A stretch of DNA of 48,037 bases from Clostridiales bacterium (GTDB taxonomy: Bacteria; Bacillota; Clostridia; Oscillospirales; Oscillospiraceae), in contig JAAYBW010000208.1 in NCBI GenBank assembly GCA_012729975.1, positions 1-48,037 on the forward strand, given 5' to 3'. The translations under genes were made by a program, and so were the position numbers. Below, one piece after another: positions 32,996-42,848 of the stretch; within the stretch, counting starts at the first letter, position 1, and each line of letters opens with the position of its first letter. The notes below the pieces were generated by a model, which had not been told where the DNA came from, did not search any database, and worked only from the letters and a program-made list of their open reading frames with translations.

Positions 32996-34534
32996 TCAAC
33001 CGCCGTATTCATCGCTGTTTGTAAACGCTTCGGCGGATTCGTAATCGGTAAAGAAGTTGTGCGTTCCCTGTTTATTAAGTGCATAAAAGTAATACTCGGT
33101 ATCCTCGGGGTAAAGCGCGGATTCTATTGAAGCCAGACCGGGGTTGGCAATCGGTCCGGGGGGAAGTCCGGGGTAGAAATAGGTGTTATATGGGTTATCG
33201 ATTGCCAGGTCAGTTTCGGTCAATTCCGCTTTGCGTTCATCGAGAATATACTGGATTGTTGCATCGATCTGGAGATACGGATAAAAGTCGCTTCCCAGAC
33301 GATTATATATTACGGAAGCTATAATGGGCCGCTCCTCATCGTTTCCGGCCTCCATCTCAATAAGTGATGCCAGAGTGACTATTTCATGGACCGTCATATC
33401 CATTTCATTCGCACGCGCATACATCTCTTTCTTAAATTTAGCGTTAAAGTTTTCGAGAAACTTTGTTATAACATTATCGGGTGAAGAATCAAGCCAGAAT
33501 TCGTATGTGTCAGGAAACAAATAGCCCTCCAGACGATTTTCATCTCCAAGTGTTGTCGGGTTCAGGAATTCGTACTTAAAATCGGTATATGTTGCGGATT
33601 CAATCAGTTCCTCAACGCTGCACACTCCGGCTTTATCCAGCAATTCGAAGGTTTGAATCAGTGTTTTTCCCTCCGGTATCGTAACTAATGTGGTGTCAGA
33701 AGCACCTGAGCCCGTCTGGAGTTTCGTCACAATGGCTCTGTAATCATAGCTCGTTGAAAGAACGTAAGTGCCCGGATCAATTTTCTTGTCGGCATCTGAA
33801 AATTTGGCAAATAACTTGAACAGGAACTTATACTCGATTATCCCGGCTTGTTTGAGCATATCAGCAACATAATTGATGTCCGCTGTTACGATAGTATCGG
33901 TGGTTACATTCCCTTCCTCATCTGTTATCTCAACTTTTGTATCGGTAAATATATCTTCAGGCAGGGTTATCTCCGCAGTCATCTCCGATTTTGTGAGTGC
34001 AAGAACGTCGTTTGCCGCCATCCAACCAAGTACAACAAGGATAATACTGACGCACAGAACAAAAAGGAAAAACAACACTCCCCCCATGCAGCCGGTACGG
34101 TAATTCCGACGTCGCCGGATTGGCCTGAAATCTCGGTGCTCATATTCAGGTTCCACGCCGACCGCATCCGCGTCCTGAAGGTTTTCGTCGGGGTTAAACT
34201 CCGGAGCAGCTTGCTGTTGATTACCGGTTATGACCTCATTTTTCTCGGTGAACTCATATATACTGCGCACATCATTCGGGATTACGCTGGTTGCATCCTT
34301 GTGGGAAGTTAAGCTGTTATCCTGAGTTGAGAAGAATATATCCAGCTCCTTAAGATCAGTGACTGTCGTTTTTTCCAAATCCGTTGCAGCAGAAACGACA
34401 GGATCATTATCCAGTTCCAAAAGATAACGCTCAAGCTCTTCATCGGTCATGACGCTGTTATATGGTTTATCAGATCCTGCGGCATCATCACCCAGAATAT
34501 CCGTTAAGCTATCGTTCCGAAAATCATCTGTCAT
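32996..34534 (-). CDS. mltG: Endolytic murein transglycosylase MltG (YceG)
   Basis: A 512-residue membrane protein. Residues 1-148 are an acidic, probably disordered cytoplasmic region; one membrane helix spans about 150-172; the YceG domain lies outside. The catalytic Glu is in LIEMEAGNDEER, followed by ASVIYNRL. MltG cuts nascent glycan strands and sets their length. The N-terminal extension is much longer than in E. coli but common in Clostridia. ATG 34534 has GGAGGT 8 bases upstream; the frame is open 11 codons further. It is the first gene of the operon that continues with alaS. Confidence 0.94.
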   Translation of the reverse strand: MTDDFRNDSLTDILGDDAAGSDKPYNSVMTDEELERYLLELDNDPVVSAATDLEKTTVTDLKELDIFFSTQDNSLTSHKDATSVIPNDVRSIYEFTEKNEVITGNQQQAAPEFNPDENLQDADAVGVEPEYEHRDFRPIRRRRNYRTGCMGGVLFFLFVLCVSIILVVLGWMAANDVLALTKSEMTAEITLPEDIFTDTKVEITDEEGNVTTDTIVTADINYVADMLKQAGIIEYKFLFKLFAKFSDADKKIDPGTYVLSTSYDYRAIVTKLQTGSGASDTTLVTIPEGKTLIQTFELLDKAGVCSVEELIESATYTDFKYEFLNPTTLGDENRLEGYLFPDTYEFWLDSSPDNVITKFLENFNAKFKKEMYARANEMDMTVHEIVTLASLIEMEAGNDEERPIIASVIYNRLGSDFYPYLQIDATIQYILDERKAELTETDLAIDNPYNTYFYPGLPPGPIANPGLASIESALYPEDTEYYFYALNKQGTHNFFTDYESAEAFTNSDEYGG

Positions 34535-34670
34535 ATAAAAACCTCCGTAAGCTGCGTTTGCACCCACAGATGGATTTACGCATAGTATATGCCGTGGGCA
34601 GGCGAGAGCCGTAAGCGCCTACAAAATCTGCCTTGGCAGACAGAAATTGCGCGGAGAAAGGAAATAGATC

Positions 34671-34775
34671 ATGTTTTTTGGTAACAACATGGGCAGCTGC
34701 TGGTGGATCATACTTATCATCATCGTTCTCTGCTGCTGCTGCGGAAGGGATAGCGGTTGCGACAATCGCTGCTGA
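34671..34775 (+). CDS. Tiny cysteine-rich membrane peptide (34 residues)
   Basis: A 34-codon gene with AAAGGA 8 bases before its ATG. The peptide starts MFFGNNMGSCWWIILIIIVL, continues into CCCCGRDSGCDNRC and ends. It has one hydrophobic helix with flanking Trp and a Cys-rich tail (seven cysteines in total). Very similar small proteins are common in Clostridia (some databases label them high-cysteine HCB-type proteins), often thought to be spore-related. It lies between two minus-strand operons and ends at a strong hairpin. Confidence 0.7.
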   Translation: MFFGNNMGSCWWIILIIIVLCCCCGRDSGCDNRC

Positions 34776-34785
34776 TAACCCGGGA

Positions 34786-34813
34786 CGCGAGGCTCCATCA
34801 ACGGAGCCTCGCG
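34786..34813. terminator. Terminator shared by the cysteine-rich peptide gene and fthC
   Basis: CGCGAGGCTCC (34786-34796) pairs perfectly with GGAGCCTCGCG (34803-34813), with a 6-base loop. The right arm also encodes the last residues of the 5-formyl-THF cyclo-ligase on the minus strand. Confidence 0.7.
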
Positions 34814-35367
34814 GTCATATTTTCGGTGATAAGAATTTTTACGGGGATATCATGTGGTTCCCAGGTCATTGACGGCAGCAGAAGCTTTTCTCTGACAAGC
34901 CCAATCGAAAGCATATCGTATCCGGCAAGATATCTGTCGTAATAACCCCCGCCCTTTCCCATACGATAACCGCGAATATCATATGACATGGCAGGTACAA
35001 TTATCGGAGTGCCCGGAAGAGGAATGGCAGGAGGCGTACCGGCTGATGGACAGGGTATGCCAAGAAGCCCCTTCTCCATATTGCCTTCGTATCGGTGGAA
35101 GCTCATTAAGCCGTTTTTCCTGCTGACAGGAAGCATTACATCGATACCTTGTCCTGTAAGGGTTTCGATCAAATTTCTTGTGTCTATTTCTCGACCGATA
35201 CTGAAGTAAAGGAACACCTGGCAGGCGTTTTTTATTTCAGGAAGCTCAAGAACTCTCGAATAAATAAGGCGGTCTGAGAGAGATATATAGTCGGTATCAA
35301 GCGCGTCTATCCGCTCCTTGACAGTAGCTCTGAGCGCTGCTTTCAATGTGCTGAGTTCAGTAGTCAT
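34798..35367 (-). CDS. 5-formyltetrahydrofolate cyclo-ligase
   Basis: A 189-residue enzyme that converts 5-formyl-THF to 5,10-methenyl-THF using ATP, returning a storage folate to the one-carbon pool. The family signature GYRMGKGGGYYDRYLA near residues 130-145 binds ATP and substrate. N-terminal basic residues and an SDRLIYSRV helix are also as expected. It overlaps the DJ-1 family gene by 11 bases and is the last gene of the guaB operon. Its C-terminus is encoded within the terminator hairpin. Confidence 0.94.
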   Translation of the reverse strand: MTTELSTLKAALRATVKERIDALDTDYISLSDRLIYSRVLELPEIKNACQVFLYFSIGREIDTRNLIETLTGQGIDVMLPVSRKNGLMSFHRYEGNMEKGLLGIPCPSAGTPPAIPLPGTPIIVPAMSYDIRGYRMGKGGGYYDRYLAGYDMLSIGLVREKLLLPSMTWEPHDIPVKILITENMTARLR

Positions 35368-35902
35368 AAAACATTTCTCCGGCTATTTTCTTCGCGTGTG
35401 CCTCACCTTTCAAAAACTTAAGAAGCTCAAGCCCGAAGTGTATTGAGGCACCGGGGGAGCGGCCGGTAATTATACTTCCATCGGTTCTGGCCATGAAAGA
35501 GTTGTCGATATCAGCGCCCGGGATAAATGATTCCATTCCGGGATAACAGCAAGCTTTAACATTCTTCATAATGCCAAGTTCCGCGAGTACGGTCGGCCCG
35601 GCGCATATAGCGGCAAGCGGAGTGCCCATTTCGCTTGCCTTTTTTAGAAGTTCCATAGTCTTTTGAGATTCTTTAATGCTTTTAACCCCGCGAAGGCCAC
35701 CGGGGACAACAACTATTTCTGCTTCATTAAGGTCGATATCCGTTATACCACAGTCACATGTTATCTCAATTCCGTGGCTGCCTTTTACTTTGTTTGAGTT
35801 AACGCCGACAAATGCGGCTTTCACTCCTCCTCGGCAAAGAATGCCGTAAGACGCCACGGCTTCTGTTTCCTCAAACCCGGTGCCTAACAAAATATATACC
35901 AT
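35357..35902 (-). CDS. DJ-1/PfpI family protein
   Basis: A 181-residue protein of the DJ-1/ThiJ/PfpI superfamily. The conserved Glu is in GFEETEA (near residue 12), and the nucleophilic Cys sits in the elbow AAICAGPTVLA near residue 100. Members include protein repair and glyoxalase-like enzymes and chaperones. The precise role here is not known. I chose ATG 35902, since AAAGGA lies 8 bases before it and it begins one base after the tmk stop; ATG 35911 is in frame but has no spaced ribosome site. Confidence 0.92.
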   Translation of the reverse strand: MVYILLGTGFEETEAVASYGILCRGGVKAAFVGVNSNKVKGSHGIEITCDCGITDIDLNEAEIVVVPGGLRGVKSIKESQKTMELLKKASEMGTPLAAICAGPTVLAELGIMKNVKACCYPGMESFIPGADIDNSFMARTDGSIITGRSPGASIHFGLELLKFLKGEAHAKKIAGEMFYDY

Positions 35903-35903
35903 T

Positions 35904-36581
35904 TTAGTCATCCTTTTTCACTATTGAGGTAATCAGAGCTGTTATTTGCGAATGTATACTTTCAACGCTTCTCATTGTACCGTTTGGAGCACAATCAATT
36001 CTGTGCCAGCCAAAATGTGCTGCTGCTTCAATAGCGCACTCGGAGCATCTGCTGAGGTATTCAAAATCCGTTTCGTGTATATCCGTTCCCGACTTTGTCT
36101 CCAAACGCCGCTTTTCAATCTGCTTTGCTGCAAGATCGGCTGGGACATCCAAAAAAACAACTATATCCGGCTTTGGTATGCACAGAAGGTTAAATTCAAA
36201 ATCATAAAGCCAATCCCAAAACACTTCGCGCAATCCGCCGCTCGAAAGCTTGGAGGCTTGATGGACGGCATTCGAAGTTGTGTAGCGGTCTGTAAGCACC
36301 GTTCCGCCCAGATTATAGTAATTTCCCCAATCGATGCGGTATGAGGCAAAACGATCTAAAGCAAAAAAGGCTGCAGCAGCATAAGGATTAACATCGTCAG
36401 GTTTTGATCCGAATTCTCCGTTAAGATACATCCTTATCAGCGCCGATGAAGGCTCGGAATATCTTGGGAAGCTTACCTGAACAAACTCATTTCCAATATG
36501 CCTGAGTAATTCAGCAAGCATATTGAACTGCGTGGACTTACCGGAACCGTCTATGCCTTCAAATACAATAAGCTTACCCAT
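35904..36581 (-). CDS. tmk: Thymidylate kinase
   Basis: A 225-residue P-loop kinase that phosphorylates dTMP to dTDP. Walker A is FEGIDGSGKST (8-18); the DRF and DRYTTSNAVHQ segments follow (substrate binding and the Tyr/Ser loop), and a lid region RRLETKSGTDIHE lies near 157-170. Slightly longer than E. coli Tmk, but the type is common in Clostridia; deoxynucleoside kinases are a less likely alternative. It overlaps tagA by 8 bases. Confidence 0.9.
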   Translation of the reverse strand: MGKLIVFEGIDGSGKSTQFNMLAELLRHIGNEFVQVSFPRYSEPSSALIRMYLNGEFGSKPDDVNPYAAAAFFALDRFASYRIDWGNYYNLGGTVLTDRYTTSNAVHQASKLSSGGLREVFWDWLYDFEFNLLCIPKPDIVVFLDVPADLAAKQIEKRRLETKSGTDIHETDFEYLSRCSECAIEAAAHFGWHRIDCAPNGTMRSVESIHSQITALITSIVKKDD

Positions 36582-37299
36582 TATTCAGCCTCCGCCATAC
36601 TGCAGCAAGTAAAAAGACAGGCAGTTTGATCATTCGCTTTATTCTTGTCGGCTGTCGTATAAGTCGATACAGCCATTCAAAGCCAAAACGACACCATAAT
36701 TGCGGTGCGCGCTTAACGACACCGGCGAAAACATCGAGCGTACCGCCGAGTCCGAGCATAAGTTTTGCTCCGGAAGACTTTGCGTAAGATTTCATCCAAA
36801 GCTCCTGCTTCGGTGAGCCAAGACAAACGAAAAGCAGATCTGCCTGCGCTTCACGTATCAGATCGGCTACAGCTGCGTCATCTTCAAAAAAACCGTCGTG
36901 AGTACCGCATATTACCAAACCATTATACCGGGAGACGAGGTTTTCTGCAGCTTTTTCAGCTACTCCCGGCTTAGCGCCCAGCAAGAAGAGTCTGCCGTGA
37001 CTTTGAGCCAGGCGCTCAATAAGCTGAGTGGCGAAATCTATTCCGGGTATGCGACTTTTCAGAGGCGTGCCGAGTATCTTTGCGGCGTAGGTAATTCCGA
37101 CTCCGTCGGGTATGACCAGTGCAGCTTCATTGAGAGCGGTCAGCAGGGCCGCATCATTGCGGGCTGCCCACACGATTTCGGGATTCGGTGTAACAATGTA
37201 GGATTGTGGGGGCAAAGATTCGGCCATCTGGATCGCTTCAGACATTGTTAAGGAATCAAAGCCGACCCCAAGAATATCAGTTCGGGGATGATTAAACAT
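36574..37299 (-). CDS. WecG/TagA/CpsF-family glycosyltransferase
   Basis: A 241-residue peripheral membrane glycosyltransferase. Family hallmarks are TPNPEIVWAARND (36-49), the IPDGVGI active-site stretch, CLGSPKQELW near 174-183, and a C-terminal FEWLYRLIRQPTRIKRM membrane-contact helix. In the family, TagA transfers ManNAc to undecaprenyl-PP-GlcNAc to start wall teichoic acid linkage. The acceptor in this organism is not known. It overlaps cobB by 8 bases upstream and tmk by 8 bases downstream, so translation is coupled. Confidence 0.92.
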   Translation of the reverse strand: MFNHPRTDILGVGFDSLTMSEAIQMAESLPPQSYIVTPNPEIVWAARNDAALLTALNEAALVIPDGVGITYAAKILGTPLKSRIPGIDFATQLIERLAQSHGRLFLLGAKPGVAEKAAENLVSRYNGLVICGTHDGFFEDDAAVADLIREAQADLLFVCLGSPKQELWMKSYAKSSGAKLMLGLGGTLDVFAGVVKRAPQLWCRFGFEWLYRLIRQPTRIKRMIKLPVFLLAAVWRRLNNG

Positions 37300-38008
37300 A
37301 ATATGAGAAAACCTCTCCTATACTGTCATTTATGACAAGGTCGGCTTTTTTATCAAGTGAGGTGCTGCTTTTGTTAATGAGAACCAAACGATTTCCATTA
37401 TAGAAGTCTACCAATCCGGCGGCAGGATATACGACCAGTGATGTACCTCCGACTATCAGCATATCAGCTTTACTTATAGCAGATATAGCGGAGTTGAGAA
37501 CCTTGTTGTCCAGACCCTCTTCATATAAAACAACATCAGGTTTGATTGTACCGCCGCAGGAGCAAGTCGGAACTCCGGGACTTGATATTATATACGAAAG
37601 ATTATAGCTTTTCCCGCAAAGCATGCAGAAATTTCGGTGGACACTGCCGTGCAGTTCAAGAACATTCTTACTGCCCGCGGCTTGATGAAGACCATCTACA
37701 TTCTGAGTTACTACAGAACTTAGTTTCCCTTTATTCTCCAACAGCGCGAGCGCTCTATGGCAAGAATTTGGCTTTGCTGACGGATAGAGTAATTTTTCTT
37801 TATAAAACGTGTAAAAATCTTCAGTATATTTAAGGAAATAGCTTCGGCTGAGTATCGTTTCCGGGGGATATCTGTATTTTTGGTTATAAAGACCGTCAAC
37901 ACTGCGAAAGTCAGGGATTCCTGATTCGGTGCTTACTCCTGCACCTCCGAAGAAAACAATACGATTTGAGTCCGCTATCATCTGACGGAGAATATCGGTA
38001 TTTCCCAT
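37292..38008 (-). CDS. cobB: NAD-dependent protein deacylase (sirtuin)
   Basis: A 238-residue sirtuin. NAD-binding GGAGVSTESGIPDFRS, the TQNVDGLH catalytic region and ELHGS with the general-base His are present. Four zinc cysteines appear as CMLC and CSC (the latter in PTCSCGG). It removes acetyl or acyl groups from lysines using NAD. ATG 38008 has AAGGGG 8 bases upstream; the frame opens 6 codons earlier. It sits between guaB and tagA. Confidence 0.95.
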   Translation of the reverse strand: MGNTDILRQMIADSNRIVFFGGAGVSTESGIPDFRSVDGLYNQKYRYPPETILSRSYFLKYTEDFYTFYKEKLLYPSAKPNSCHRALALLENKGKLSSVVTQNVDGLHQAAGSKNVLELHGSVHRNFCMLCGKSYNLSYIISSPGVPTCSCGGTIKPDVVLYEEGLDNKVLNSAISAISKADMLIVGGTSLVVYPAAGLVDFYNGNRLVLINKSSTSLDKKADLVINDSIGEVFSYYV

Positions 38009-38035
38009 AAACCGTTCCCCTTTCATTAAAAAAGC

Positions 38036-39541
<1,506 letters not shown>

Positions 39542-39567
39542 TTAGCGGGCTGCTTTGTTAAATTCGT

Positions 39568-39596
39568 ATTTTACTACCCCAATATGCGTATGTCAA
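39568..39596 (-). promoter_or_regulatory. guaB promoter
   Basis: On the minus strand: TTGACA (39596-39591), a 17-base spacer, TAAAAT (39573-39568). The -35 is perfect and the site lies 54 bases before the start codon. No purine riboswitch-like structure was noticed in the short leader. Confidence 0.8.
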
Positions 39597-39633
39597 TAAA
39601 AACAGGAAGCCGGTATATTCGTGTGATTTGGCG

Positions 39634-40467
39634 TCATAGGTTCCCGGAGCGTGCATAATAAAATATGTACTGCTGGGCGATACCGGCGGCTTCGCCGAAT
39701 AAAGAAGGGTCGAAACCATTCGGATAGTGCGCTTTGAGTGCCTGTCTCACCCATGTATCTATCGGGAACGCGCCCGGTATATGCAGACCGAAGAGCAGTA
39801 CGCAGTTGGCAACTTTATCCCCGATACCTTTAATCGTTTTCAGTGATTCCAATGCATACTGAAAACCGGAGGATGAAAGGGCGTCGAGATTCAGCGCACC
39901 TGAGGAAAGCGCTCTTGCGGCTTCCAGTATATACGGTGCTCTATATCCGCAGCGTATGGGTTCAAGATCTTTTTCTGAAAGGGATGCGGTCATATTAACC
40001 GACGGGAAAGTATACAGCAGTTTTCCGGAGTATTCAAAGGGGTCTCCGAACAGCGAGCAAAAGGACTCTATGATTTTTTTAATTCGCGGAATATTATTGC
40101 ATTGTGATATCACAAATGAACATAGAGTCTCCCATTTGTCCTGATTTAATATGCGAATGCCTTTACCGAACTCTGCTGCTGCAGTCGTGTATGGGTCACG
40201 CGGCAATGATCTTCTGATGGCCTCATAGTCACGGTTCAAATCAAAATAATCGTACCAGACCTTATGGAAGTCGTCTTCGCTGCAGCCTAAAAAAATGCGG
40301 TCACCGGCAGAACGAACGCTTAAGGCATGCCCCATGGCTATACCCGTATAGACACCATGTTTATCTGCATTCCAGCGGAAGCATTGTCCACACTCGAATA
40401 TTTTAACGGGATCGAAATCGGCGATCCCCGATAACATTATTTCGTTATCACACACAATATATTGCAT
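39634..40467 (-). CDS. 8-oxoguanine DNA glycosylase (OGG1-type)
   Basis: A 277-residue glycosylase/AP lyase. The OGG N-terminal domain (about 1-100) has FECGQCFRW. A helix-hairpin-helix LKTIKGIGDKVANCVLL carries the catalytic Lys, and the essential Asp follows in FPIDTWVRQ. It removes 8-oxoguanine opposite cytosine; AlkA-type enzymes share the HhH-GPD fold but lack the N-terminal motif seen here. I chose ATG 40467 because a GGTGG lies just before it; a GTG at 40476 is in frame. It is divergent from the DUF6062 gene. Confidence 0.92.
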   Translation of the reverse strand: MQYIVCDNEIMLSGIADFDPVKIFECGQCFRWNADKHGVYTGIAMGHALSVRSAGDRIFLGCSEDDFHKVWYDYFDLNRDYEAIRRSLPRDPYTTAAAEFGKGIRILNQDKWETLCSFVISQCNNIPRIKKIIESFCSLFGDPFEYSGKLLYTFPSVNMTASLSEKDLEPIRCGYRAPYILEAARALSSGALNLDALSSSGFQYALESLKTIKGIGDKVANCVLLFGLHIPGAFPIDTWVRQALKAHYPNGFDPSLFGEAAGIAQQYIFYYARSGNL

Positions 40468-40539
40468 ATATGCCACCGATTATATTATAATTTGTATATT
40501 ATATAGTATTTCGCATATAAAGTCAAAGGTGGTGTCGGC

Positions 40540-41235
40540 ATGCCGGAGAAAATTTTCACCATAGCTATAAACGATGCCTTCAGTCTGCAAGAAGGCTGCC
40601 CGATGTGTTACTTAAAAAACAAGCTTGAGGAATCGACGCTTAGTTATGCTCTCGGTGCGGCTATGATGGACCCGGATATAAGGATAAAAATGAATGAACA
40701 GGGATTCTGCGCCTCCCATTTCGAAAGACTGTTTTCTATGAATAACAAACTTGCGCTTGGGTTAATACTTGAAAGTCATCTTGATTATTTGTCAGATATA
40801 ATGAGTACTCCGGTTTCCGGCGATAAAAAACACTTAATGTCAAAGAAAGCTCATAACAGTGACTTGACAGACGAGATGACCCGCCTTTCGGCGTCATGTT
40901 TCATATGCTATAAAGTAGACCACACCCAGAAGCGTTATGCCTCCAATGTCGTTTACCTATGGCAAAACGATCCGGATTTTAAAAATAAACTTGCCTCTCA
41001 GCCATTTATATGCTTATCACATGCTGCACTGATACTTGAAGCCGGAAAACGTGAATTAAAATTTGATGAGTATTCACTTCTCTGTAAAGCGTTAAGTATT
41101 CTTATCGGAGAATATACAAGGAAACTACGCGCAGATGTAACTACGTTTTGCACCAGTTTCGATCACAGAAATGCTTCCAAGCCTTTGGGTGATGAAAAGT
41201 ATTCTATAGATAAAGCTATTAAGCTGCTGCGTTAG
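40540..41235 (+). CDS. DUF6062 family protein with conserved cysteines
   Basis: A 231-residue cytoplasmic, mostly helical protein. The cysteine/histidine pattern is distinctive: CPMC (20-23), CASHF (57-61), CFIC (about 120-123) and CLSHA (about 162-166). These could form a zinc- or cluster-binding site or two symmetric half-sites, since C-x2-C is followed each time by C-x2-H. From memory it belongs to DUF6062, of unknown function. AGGTGGT precedes the ATG. It is followed by spoVAD 64 bases later on the same strand. Confidence 0.8.
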   Translation: MPEKIFTIAINDAFSLQEGCPMCYLKNKLEESTLSYALGAAMMDPDIRIKMNEQGFCASHFERLFSMNNKLALGLILESHLDYLSDIMSTPVSGDKKHLMSKKAHNSDLTDEMTRLSASCFICYKVDHTQKRYASNVVYLWQNDPDFKNKLASQPFICLSHAALILEAGKRELKFDEYSLLCKALSILIGEYTRKLRADVTTFCTSFDHRNASKPLGDEKYSIDKAIKLLR

Positions 41236-41299
41236 TAGGCCTATAATATGGAAGAATAATCGCGGTTCAAGTGCTTAAGATATCTTGGGAAGTGATATT

Positions 41300-42325
41300 T
41301 TGGGCACTAAATATATAGGAAAGCAGAGTATCCGCTTTGATAATCCGCCTTCGATAGTCGCAAGCGCTGCTGTAGGCTCAAAAAAAGAGGGAGACGGTCC
41401 GCTGGGTTCATGGTTCGACTATATCAGCGCTGACAGTCGATTTGGCCAGAAAAGCTGGGAAAAAGCAGAAACAACAATGCAGCAGAAGGTTTTTTCTATT
41501 GCCTGCGATAAAGCGATGCTGTCGCCTTCGCAGCTGCGTTATATTTTTGCCGGTGATCTGCTCAACCAATGCACTGCTTCGTCTTATTCAATGCGAGACA
41601 GCGGCATACCTTTTTTGGGACTTTACGGCGCATGTTCAACAATTGCGCAGGGGCTGGCTCTGGCAGCGATGTCAATAGACGGCGGATACGCCGACAAGGC
41701 AGCAGTAATAACCTCTTCGCATTTTTGCAGTGCTGAGCGGCAATTCCGCACGCCTCTTGAATATGGCGGGCAGCGAACTCCGACTGCTCAATGGACAGCT
41801 ACCGCGGCAGGCTGCGCAGTACTCAGTGCTGTCGGGCAGGGACCGTTCATTACGAATGTTACAATAGGTACGATTAAAGACGCGGGCATATCTGATGTAA
41901 ATAACATGGGTGCCGCCATGGCACCCGCGGCATATGAAACGATCAGTACTCATTTAGCAGACTTTTCAATAAAGCCCGGTGATTATGACCTGATTGTAAC
42001 AGGCGACCTCGGCAAGGTGGGTCATGACATTTTACTGGATCTTTTTTCACGGGACGGCTTTGATCTTTCTGCGATATGTGATGACTGTGGTCTGCTTCTA
42101 TATTCACTTGAAGAGCAGGATGTACACGCAGGGGCGTCAGGCTGCGGCTGCGCTGCTTCTGTTCTGTGCGGATATCTGCTGGCGGGTGTCAGAAGCGGAA
42201 GATGGAAGAAAGTACTCATCTCCGCAACAGGGGCACTTATGTCGCCGGTAACATCAGGACAGGGGGAAAGTATACCGGGCATCAGTCACGCTGTCACAAT
42301 ATGTTCCTCCGGGGAGGGTTTTTGA
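41300..42325 (+). CDS. spoVAD: Stage V sporulation protein AD
   Basis: A 341-residue protein with the thiolase-like fold of SpoVAD. It binds dipicolinic acid in the spore inner membrane complex that loads and releases Ca-DPA. Recognisable parts include YGACSTIAQGLALAA, SSHFCSAERQFRTPLEYGGQ, TPTAQWTATAAGC and LGKVGHDI. I chose TTG 41300, giving 341 residues, near the 338 of B. subtilis; a TTG at 41285 is in frame, and both ribosome sites are weak. Its stop overlaps the spoVAE start (TGATG). No spoVAC precedes it, which is unusual. Confidence 0.94.
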   Translation: MGTKYIGKQSIRFDNPPSIVASAAVGSKKEGDGPLGSWFDYISADSRFGQKSWEKAETTMQQKVFSIACDKAMLSPSQLRYIFAGDLLNQCTASSYSMRDSGIPFLGLYGACSTIAQGLALAAMSIDGGYADKAAVITSSHFCSAERQFRTPLEYGGQRTPTAQWTATAAGCAVLSAVGQGPFITNVTIGTIKDAGISDVNNMGAAMAPAAYETISTHLADFSIKPGDYDLIVTGDLGKVGHDILLDLFSRDGFDLSAICDDCGLLLYSLEEQDVHAGASGCGCAASVLCGYLLAGVRSGRWKKVLISATGALMSPVTSGQGESIPGISHAVTICSSGEGF

Positions 42326-42687
42326 TGCTTTGGGAGTATGTTAAGGCTTTTTTAGCAGGAGGTTTGCTTTGTGTTATTGGGCAGGTGCTGATTGACAAAA
42401 CAAGGCTGACTCCTGCAAAAATACTTGTTTCATACGTTGTTGCGGGAGTACTGCTCGGCGCTGTAGGAGTTTACGGTCCCTTTGCGGATTGGGCAGGAGC
42501 GGGAGCGAGCATACCACTTACCGGTTTTGGTTACACGCTTGCAGTAGGTATAAAAGAAGCAGTGGCTGAGTATGGAGCTCTCGGTGTCCTGACGGGCGGG
42601 TTGACGGCAGCCGCTGCCGGAGTATCCGCAGCGATTATATTCGGTTATATTGTCGCATTGGTATTTAAACCGCATGAGAAACCTTGA
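42325..42687 (+). CDS. spoVAE: Stage V sporulation protein AE (SpoVAEb type)
   Basis: A 120-residue, very hydrophobic protein with three or four membrane helices (about 4-20, 30-48, 58-75, 88-112). The WEYVKAFLAGGLLCVIGQ start and LTPAKILVSYVVAGVLLGAVG are typical of the short SpoVAE form. Together with SpoVAD it helps move Ca-dipicolinate across the inner spore membrane. The ATG at 42325 shares one base with the spoVAD stop, and GGGGAGG lies 7 bases upstream. Confidence 0.93.
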   Translation: MLWEYVKAFLAGGLLCVIGQVLIDKTRLTPAKILVSYVVAGVLLGAVGVYGPFADWAGAGASIPLTGFGYTLAVGIKEAVAEYGALGVLTGGLTAAAAGVSAAIIFGYIVALVFKPHEKP

Positions 42688-42711
42688 GCTTTTATAAATA
42701 AACCACAAATC

Positions 42712-42761
42712 AAAAAAGACTCGCACGGGCCGGATACTTCAGCATCCTTGACCGGTACGAG
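42712..42761 (-). terminator. Rho-independent terminator of the clp gene
   Basis: On the minus strand a long stem CTCGTAC...GTGCGAG (42761-42720), with an inner GGAT/ATCC helix, is followed by TCTTTTTT. It probably also stops spoVAE transcription from the other side. Confidence 0.75.
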
Positions 42762-42805
42762 CCCCAGCTTTTATGCGATTGAACCGACGTGTACCAACAG
42801 TACGA

Positions 42806-42838
42806 ACGGAGGTCACTCAACTAATGGGTGACCTCCGT
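42806..42838. terminator. Second hairpin between clp and spoVAE
   Basis: ACGGAGGTCAC (42806-42816) pairs perfectly with GTGACCTCCGT (42828-42838), and two further pairs (one G-T) close a 7-base loop. It sits 10 bases after the clp stop. Confidence 0.55.
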
Positions 42839-42848
42839 CTGATTTGTA

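Noticed and set aside
34633..34872. 79-residue open frame on the plus strand overlapping the cysteine-rich peptide and fthC
   Set aside because: It is out of frame with the peptide gene, runs through the terminator hairpin and has no ribosome site.
40480..40539. Possible forespore sigma-factor promoter before DUF6062 (GTATA and CATATAA)
   Set aside because: The spacing is about 15 bases instead of the expected 17-18, and the region is simply AT-rich.
41672..41953. Antisense open frames within spoVAD and similar long genes
   Set aside because: They have no ribosome sites or similarity and reflect codon structure of the real genes.
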